This document shows positions 59,247-64,000 of a stretch of 64,000 bases of DNA, one piece after another (positions within the stretch are counted from its first letter, which is position 1; each line of letters begins with the position of its first letter). The position numbers were made by a program, and so were the translations under genes. Below the pieces are notes generated by a model, which did no database searches, had not been told where the DNA came from, and saw nothing but the letters and a program-made list of their open reading frames with translations. The DNA lies in the NCBI GenBank assembly GCA_902791215.1, contig CADAUZ010000019.1, forward strand, positions 1 through 64,000. Direction: 5' to 3'. Source of the DNA: Oscillospiraceae bacterium. GTDB taxonomy: Bacteria > Bacillota > Clostridia > Oscillospirales > Oscillospiraceae.

Positions 59247-60659
59247 ATGGAGAATACGAACAACAGAAAAAAGCCTGCGATCTCCGCAAAGCGCATGATC
59301 ATTCCCGCGGTCATCGCCATGCTGATCATGCACGCGCTGATCGTGTTCAATACCGTGCGCATCAATAACATGGGGCAGGTGATCTCTCAGTATACACAGC
59401 GAAACTTTGCCCTGGCCGGCATGTCCAACGGCATTTCGCAGCTGACGGATCAGCTTACCGGCACCGCCATGCGGTATGTAAACACTGGGGACGAAGATAC
59501 CCTCAAGACCTATTTTGAGCAGCTCGGCAATATGCAGGGAAGCTACGCCGCCATGCAGGAGCTCATACGCAGCGGCAGTGAAGCCGAGCAGGGGGCTGCC
59601 CACCATCCCCATATGAGTGCCGACGCTGCGCCTGAAAACAGCGCGGCGGGGTATCTGAGCGCTTCGACCGACGCGGTGATGGAGCGCGCGCAGACGGAGA
59701 TGACGGCCATGCGCCTGGCGGCACAGTCCCGCGGGACTGACCTGAGCACGTGGCCGCAGCTTCAGTCTATGGAGCTGCCGCAGGAGCTGGAGAAGCTGCC
59801 GGACGGGGCAAAGATCGGCAAAGCCCATGAGCTGCTTGCAGACTCCGCATACCAGTCCACGCGCGGCGACGTGCAGCGCAACCTGAGCATAGCGGTCAGC
59901 ACCGCAAACGACGAAAACGTGGCAAGCATCCAGCGCCTTTCCAACGTCCTGTCCCTGTACCGCCTGCAGCAGTGGGTCCTGATGGCGCTGATTATCGGCA
60001 CAATGCTGGTGATGATTGTGCTGCTGTTTACAAAGCTGCTGATCCCGCTGGAAAAGAGTGTGGAGCATGTGCAGAAGGGCGAGAGCCTTCCGAGAGAATA
60101 CGGCTTTTCCGAGCTGAGGCGTCTGGCGGAGTCCTATGACGACCTGATGGAGCACCGCAACAAGCTGGAAGAAGATCTGCGGGAGCTTTCGCATACCGAC
60201 GCCCTGACGGGTCTTCCCAACCGCCTGGCCTATGAGGAGTTTCTCAAGAAGCTCCTGGACACGCCGGAGCATACCTCCCTCACAATTTACTCCATGGACG
60301 TGGACGGCCTCAAGGTAACAAACGACAAGCTCGGCCACGTCTCCGGCGACAAGCTCCTGCGTGAGGCGGCATCATGCATCCTGAAAACCTTCGGGGACAG
60401 CACGGGCAAAAATGTCTTCCGCACCGGCGGAGACGAATTCGTGGCGATCCGCCTCGGTGACACGGAGGAGCAGTGCCGGTCGGCGCTTGCCGCCTTTCGC
60501 GCGGAGCAGGAGAGCCGCGGCATCAGCATTTCGGTAGGCCACGCCTACCTGCCGGATATACGCGGCGAGAAACTTCGGCAGATGTTCGAGGAAGCCGACC
60601 ACAACATGTATGAGGCCAAGGCCGAACGGCACCGCGACGCGGAAACGCACAATACATAA
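59247..60659 (+). CDS. Membrane-bound diguanylate cyclase (GGDEF)
   Basis: A 470-aa protein. TM1 lies at about 16-36, followed by an extracytoplasmic helical sensor region of about 200 residues with no named domain. TM2 (LMALIIGTMLVMIVLLFTKLL) is at about 245-267, then a HAMP-like linker and a GGDEF domain (HTDALTGLPNRL ... FRTGGDEFVAI at about 391). The active-site GGDEF is intact, so it should make cyclic di-GMP. No RxxD inhibitory site stands before it. There is no EAL domain. Ribosome binding site GGAGG; single gene with a terminator. Confidence 0.92.
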   Translation: MENTNNRKKPAISAKRMIIPAVIAMLIMHALIVFNTVRINNMGQVISQYTQRNFALAGMSNGISQLTDQLTGTAMRYVNTGDEDTLKTYFEQLGNMQGSYAAMQELIRSGSEAEQGAAHHPHMSADAAPENSAAGYLSASTDAVMERAQTEMTAMRLAAQSRGTDLSTWPQLQSMELPQELEKLPDGAKIGKAHELLADSAYQSTRGDVQRNLSIAVSTANDENVASIQRLSNVLSLYRLQQWVLMALIIGTMLVMIVLLFTKLLIPLEKSVEHVQKGESLPREYGFSELRRLAESYDDLMEHRNKLEEDLRELSHTDALTGLPNRLAYEEFLKKLLDTPEHTSLTIYSMDVDGLKVTNDKLGHVSGDKLLREAASCILKTFGDSTGKNVFRTGGDEFVAIRLGDTEEQCRSALAAFRAEQESRGISISVGHAYLPDIRGEKLRQMFEEADHNMYEAKAERHRDAETHNT

Positions 60660-60672
60660 CATAAGAAAAACA

Positions 60673-60701
60673 ATGTTCCGGGGAGCTTCTCCCCGGAACA
60701 T
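60673..60701 (+). terminator. Terminator of the diguanylate cyclase gene
   Basis: ATGTTCCGGGGA-GCTTC-TCCCCGGAACAT followed by TT. Confidence 0.65.
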
Positions 60702-60753
60702 TTGCAAGATCAAAACGTCTTAGAGCTGAACAGAAAACCACAGGAGGTTTACG

Positions 60754-62424
60754 ATGAAACACTCTTTATTAAAATTGCTTCCGGTCCTGCTTCTGTGCTG
60801 CCTGGCGCTCTGCGCCTGCTCGGCAAAGCAGGCCGCGCCCACGCCTGCCCCCAGCCCCACGCCGACAGCGGTGGACATCTATGCCTCGATTCCGACTCCG
60901 GCTCCCACCCCGGCCCCCATGTCCGAGGCGGAGCAGCACGCCCTGATCGAAAGAAGCCGCGCCGTATGGCAGCCGGATCTCAGCAATGAGACCTGGTTTT
61001 CCGCCATCACCGACCTGGACCACAACGGCAGGCTCGAGGTCCTGACCGCCTCTCTCCAGGGCACGGGCCTGTTTACCTGGGTGAAGGTCTGGGAGGTCAA
61101 TGAAAACGGCACCGGCCTCAATCCGTGCCCGGACAATACCCGCGAGGGCGAAGCCTGGCCCGACATCATCAAGGACACCATCACCTGCTACCGTGACAGC
61201 GTGAGCGGGCGCTATACCTACGTCTGCGAGGATATGATGCGCGACGGCGCGGCCCATTACTGGACCGGCCTTGACAGCTTCTTCCTCGAAAACGGCCGCA
61301 TCGAACTCAGGACCCTTGCCTCGAAGGACGAGCTCTACGACAATCTCGGCGGCTCGTCGATCCGTTATTTTAATGAAAACGGCACCGAGATCTCCATGGA
61401 CGACTACAGCAACATGGAGAAAAACAGCTTCCAGGGCCAGGAGCAGGGAACGCTGACCCTCAGCTGGACACAGATGGAGGCCCAGCCCACGCAGCCCAAG
61501 GTCACCCCTCAGCCCAACGCCCAGCCGCAGTTTACCGCCCAGCCCCAGGTTTCCGGCCCCGTGACCATCACCAAGAACCCCACCAGCGAGTCCCTGACCG
61601 TGGGCGGCAAGGCCTGGTTCATCGCCCACGCCGATAACGCAACGTCCCTTACCTGGCTGCTCACCAGCCCCCAGGGCCAGAGCTACACCGTCGAACAGGC
61701 CATGGCCGCAAACCCCGGCCTTCAGATCCAGGTTCTGCCGGAGGACACCCTGGGCGTGAGCAATGTGCCCGTTTCCGTTGATGGATGGAGTGTGCAGGCC
61801 CGCTTTGACGGCCCCGCCGGCAGCGCCGTGACGGCCCCCGCCATGATCTACGTGGACGATACCCTGACAGCCTACGGCTCCGTGATCTCCGCCTACTACC
61901 GCGCTTATACCACCGGCAATACTACCTCGGAATACGCCTTCAACAACAATCTCTCCGAGTTTATCAGTTACGCGCCGCATGTGGGCTATGCCCTCCAGGA
62001 CATCAACGGCGACGGCATCCAGGAGCTCATCATTGCCGGCATCAACGACGATACCTACTCCGAGATCGTGATCTTCGACCTCTACACCCTCGAAAACGGG
62101 CAGCCGGTGCAGCTGGCCTGCACGCGCGCCCGCAGCCGCTACTTCCTGCGCTCCGACGGTTCGATCCTAAACGAGGGCTCCAACGGCGCGGGCAACAGCA
62201 TCTTTGTGATTAACCGTCTTTACGGCAGCACGCTTACGCCCGTCGAGTCCGCCATGACCTGGTATGAAGGCAGCGAGCGGGACGGCTGCTATCACCAGAC
62301 CGACGGCTACAACTACGAGCCGCGCGATTATGACGAATACCTGACCGAACAGCAGTTCACCCAGCTTATCACCTACTGGGAGAGCAGCGTCGTCGTCCCG
62401 CATTTTGTTGGACAGATCGCGTGA
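60754..62424 (+). CDS. Secreted lipoprotein with EF-hand-like loops, function unknown
   Basis: A 556-aa lipoprotein. The signal peptide ends in LCAC (lipid-modified Cys22), then a PTPAP-rich stalk. Two globular regions flank a Gln/Pro-rich linker and an Ig-like segment (about 265-365, GPVTITKNPTSESLTVGGKAW). Each region has a calcium-loop-like motif: DLDHNGRLEVL near 87 and DINGDGIQELI near 415. The same kind of motif occurs in the zinc-ribbon protein at 7707-9398. No enzyme family is recognised. Ribosome binding site GGAGG. It follows the diguanylate cyclase but is separated from it by a terminator. Confidence 0.75.
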   Translation: MKHSLLKLLPVLLLCCLALCACSAKQAAPTPAPSPTPTAVDIYASIPTPAPTPAPMSEAEQHALIERSRAVWQPDLSNETWFSAITDLDHNGRLEVLTASLQGTGLFTWVKVWEVNENGTGLNPCPDNTREGEAWPDIIKDTITCYRDSVSGRYTYVCEDMMRDGAAHYWTGLDSFFLENGRIELRTLASKDELYDNLGGSSIRYFNENGTEISMDDYSNMEKNSFQGQEQGTLTLSWTQMEAQPTQPKVTPQPNAQPQFTAQPQVSGPVTITKNPTSESLTVGGKAWFIAHADNATSLTWLLTSPQGQSYTVEQAMAANPGLQIQVLPEDTLGVSNVPVSVDGWSVQARFDGPAGSAVTAPAMIYVDDTLTAYGSVISAYYRAYTTGNTTSEYAFNNNLSEFISYAPHVGYALQDINGDGIQELIIAGINDDTYSEIVIFDLYTLENGQPVQLACTRARSRYFLRSDGSILNEGSNGAGNSIFVINRLYGSTLTPVESAMTWYEGSERDGCYHQTDGYNYEPRDYDEYLTEQQFTQLITYWESSVVVPHFVGQIA

Positions 62425-62448
62425 CGCCTCCGCGCCCTCTTTCAGCCG

Positions 62449-62529
62449 TGTCATCCTGAGAGCAGCGAAGGATCTTATGCCTCATCATGAACCGATAGTA
62501 AGATCCTTCGCTGACGCGAAGCCATGACA
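62449..62529. repeat. Dispersed TGTCATCCTGAG palindrome, copy 6
   Basis: TGTCATCCTGAGAGCAGCGA ... TCGCTGACGCGAAGCCATGACA. Inner arms GAAGGATCTTA / TAAGATCCTTC. The right end is partly degenerate. Confidence 0.82.
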
Positions 62530-62566
62530 GCTTGAATGATTGATAAACACGAAAAAATGTCAAGAT

Positions 62567-62602
62567 AAAACGCAGGATGCTGTTTATACATCCTGCGTTT
62601 TT
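62567..62602 (+). terminator. Terminator
   Basis: AAAACGCAGGATG (62567-62579) with CATCCTGCGTTTT (62589-62601), followed by T. Confidence 0.8.
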
Positions 62603-62680
62603 GTCTTATTAAAATCAACCAAATGAGTCAGGCCACGATTGGTGAACATCCCCATTTTACCCCACCGGACTGTCAAGTAA

Positions 62681-62709
62681 TTGACAATTCGTTCATTTTT
62701 TCTTAAAAT
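62681..62709 (+). promoter_or_regulatory. Promoter of the dehydratase operon
   Basis: Perfect -35 TTGACA (62681-62686), 17-bp spacer, -10 TAAAAT (62704-62709). Confidence 0.75.
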
Positions 62710-62788
62710 ATATCCATCATCGGGCGGAGTGATCCGCCTTTTCTGCTATGGAAACATACGACCGAAAGTGGGGGAGAGAACAAGACCA

Positions 62789-63988
62789 ATGAGAGATCTG
62801 AAATATCTGAACTATTTTGAAAAGCTCCTGCAGGAGGCCAATAACGAACTGATCGCCCAGGCGAAGGCCGACGGAAAAATCTGTGTGGCCTACACCTGCG
62901 AGAACGTGCCGGAGCCGCTTCTGAACCTGGGCGACTGCGTCTCCATCCGCCTGTCCGCGCCGAACACCGGATCGCTGGATATCGCGACCTACTACATGAC
63001 AAACCTTCTCTGCGAGCCGAGCCGCGCCCTTCTGGAGCGCGCCATCGAGGGCGGCTTCAATTTTTCCGACTGCGTCATCACGCCCGACGGCTGCACCATG
63101 ATCAACCGCGCCGTCGAGAACATGGAGCTGCTGGAGACCATGGGCAAGGGCAACCCGAAATTCTTCCATGAATATATGGAGATCGCCTTCAAAAACACCG
63201 AAAACGATGTAAAGCTCGCCGTGCTCCAGTGCAAGAACCACATCCTCAACCCCCTGCACGAGCGCTACGGCGTGGATACCTCCGACGCCGCAATCCGCGA
63301 GGCGGTGGAAAGGCACAACCGCCTCTGCCGCGTGATCCGCCAGATCGGCGAATTTCGCAAGGAAGACAAGCCGCGCATCACGGGCTATGAGTTCCACGTG
63401 CTGTGTCTGGCTACCTACGTATGTCCCAAGTACCTCATCCTTGACAAGCTCGAGGAGACGCTCGAGGAGCTCAAGACCCGCGAGCCGGACGACAAGCCTT
63501 GGCGTGCCCGCGTCCTGCTGGTGGGCTCCGAGGTGGACGATTCCGGCTTTGTCAAGCTCATCGAGGAGCAGGGCGCCTTCGTCTGCTGCGACCGCTTCTG
63601 CTTCGGCTCCTACCCCGGCCGCACCGAGATCGTCCTCAACGACGAGGAGGGCGCGCTGACCCAGGTCTGCCGCCACTATATCCAGAACTGCCAGTGTCCG
63701 CGCATGATGAACCTCGAGAAGGTCTACGACCGCAAGCGCTATGTCGCCGACCTTGCCAAGGAGTATAACGCCGACGGCGTCATCTATGAGCAGGTCAAGT
63801 TTTGTGACCCCTGGGCCTATGAGCGCACCCTGGGCTCGGCCATGCTGCACGCGGACTTCGGCTTCCCGGTGCTGTCGGTCGACCGCCCGTACAACATCGC
63901 CTCCTCCTCCGGCCAGATGCGCACCCGCGTCCAGGCCTTTGTGGAGAGCATTGAAATCAAGAATATTCAGAGAGGTGGGAGAGCATGA
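62789..63988 (+). CDS. 2-hydroxyacyl-CoA dehydratase / benzoyl-CoA reductase-type subunit (HgdB-like)
   Basis: A 399-aa protein of the HgdB/BcrC family. It opens with a Cys at YTCENVPEPLL, where HgdB proteins carry the first [4Fe-4S] ligand (CxxVPEEL). Further Cys residues lie in NLLCEP, DCVITPDGC, RFCFGS and NCQCPR. The DRFCFGSYPGR and GVIYEQVKFCDPWAYER segments are typical of the C-terminal half. These enzymes remove water from 2-hydroxyacyl-CoA by one-electron chemistry in amino-acid fermentation. The stop overlaps the next start (ATGA), consistent with a second subunit downstream. Ribosome binding site GGGGGAGAG. Confidence 0.85.
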   Translation: MRDLKYLNYFEKLLQEANNELIAQAKADGKICVAYTCENVPEPLLNLGDCVSIRLSAPNTGSLDIATYYMTNLLCEPSRALLERAIEGGFNFSDCVITPDGCTMINRAVENMELLETMGKGNPKFFHEYMEIAFKNTENDVKLAVLQCKNHILNPLHERYGVDTSDAAIREAVERHNRLCRVIRQIGEFRKEDKPRITGYEFHVLCLATYVCPKYLILDKLEETLEELKTREPDDKPWRARVLLVGSEVDDSGFVKLIEEQGAFVCCDRFCFGSYPGRTEIVLNDEEGALTQVCRHYIQNCQCPRMMNLEKVYDRKRYVADLAKEYNADGVIYEQVKFCDPWAYERTLGSAMLHADFGFPVLSVDRPYNIASSSGQMRTRVQAFVESIEIKNIQRGGRA

Positions 63989-64000
63989 AGACTGTCGAAA
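63985..64000 (+). CDS. Start of a downstream gene, likely the partner dehydratase subunit (partial)
   Basis: Only MKTVE can be read. The ATG overlaps the HgdB-like stop by four bases, and AGAGGTGGGAG is a good ribosome binding site. That it is a second dehydratase subunit is inferred from the usual gene order. Confidence 0.5.

Larger units (their letters stand above)
62425..62788. other. Intergenic region with repeat, terminator and promoter
   Basis: Holds repeat copy 6, a terminator at 62567-62602, and the promoter of the dehydratase gene. No coding sequence is seen. Confidence 0.55.

Overview
The window is a GC-rich (about 60% by eye), gene-dense stretch of a Gram-positive-type anaerobe. 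The best fit is an uncultured or poorly characterised gut bacterium of the Oscillospirales/Eubacteriales (Firmicutes). This rests on strong AGGAGG-type ribosome binding sites, TTGACA/TATAAT promoters with 17-bp spacing, the str operon and rplU-rpmA-obgE order, single-membrane envelope proteins (LD-carboxypeptidase-type DacF, GH25, DHHW/AlgI), a 2-hydroxyacyl-CoA dehydratase subunit and intergenic TGTCATYCTGAG palindromes of the kind seen in gut Clostridia. The species assignment is inference.

Layout. 1-7.2 kb, minus strand: a metal/metallophore-type import locus with a nickel/peptide-type ABC transporter (two permeases, two ATPases), a SAM methyltransferase, a family-5 binding protein, and a FecCD permease with its ATPase running off the left edge. 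Two of these genes have lost their 5' ends. 7.3-14.7 kb: HU, two zinc-ribbon or membrane proteins of unknown role, CdsA, a HerA-like ATPase, a HAD phosphatase and a PRK06851-like ATPase. 15-19.6 kb, minus: a four-gene envelope locus (phosphodiester glycosidase, two tandem paralogous membrane-anchored proteins, a GT2-GtrA fusion). 19.9-27.3 kb: small membrane proteins, a DUF4160-DUF2442 pair, two metallophosphoesterases and a STAS-acyl-CoA synthetase fusion. 27.3-30.9 kb, minus: MBOAT/AlgI, a DHHW protein and GH25 lysozyme (cell-wall acetylation and turnover).

31-38 kb, plus: pcrA, DUF1653, CYTH and an RsiV-like lipoprotein, then rplU-rpmA-obgE-vanZ-like. 38-43.6 kb: DUF937, DUF3783, a MATE pump, a penicillin-binding DD-carboxypeptidase and an AI-2E family permease. 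43.7-48.3 kb: the str operon rpsL-rpsG-fusA-tuf, in which tuf carries an 11-nt deletion that breaks the reading frame. 48.4-57.2 kb: amidohydrolase, polyprenyl sugar-phosphotransferase, a NERD/zinc-ribbon protein of lower GC, a MoxR-VWA pair and a membrane protein. 57.4-64 kb: CstA, a diguanylate cyclase, a secreted lipoprotein, and a HgdB-like dehydratase subunit with the start of its partner.

The intergenic spaces are rich in long palindromes from several dispersed families, and many promoters can be read directly. Three disrupted genes (permease, binding protein, tuf) point either to local genome decay or to assembly errors; this should be settled before function is inferred from them. No CRISPR array, prophage, insertion sequence, tRNA or rRNA gene was seen.
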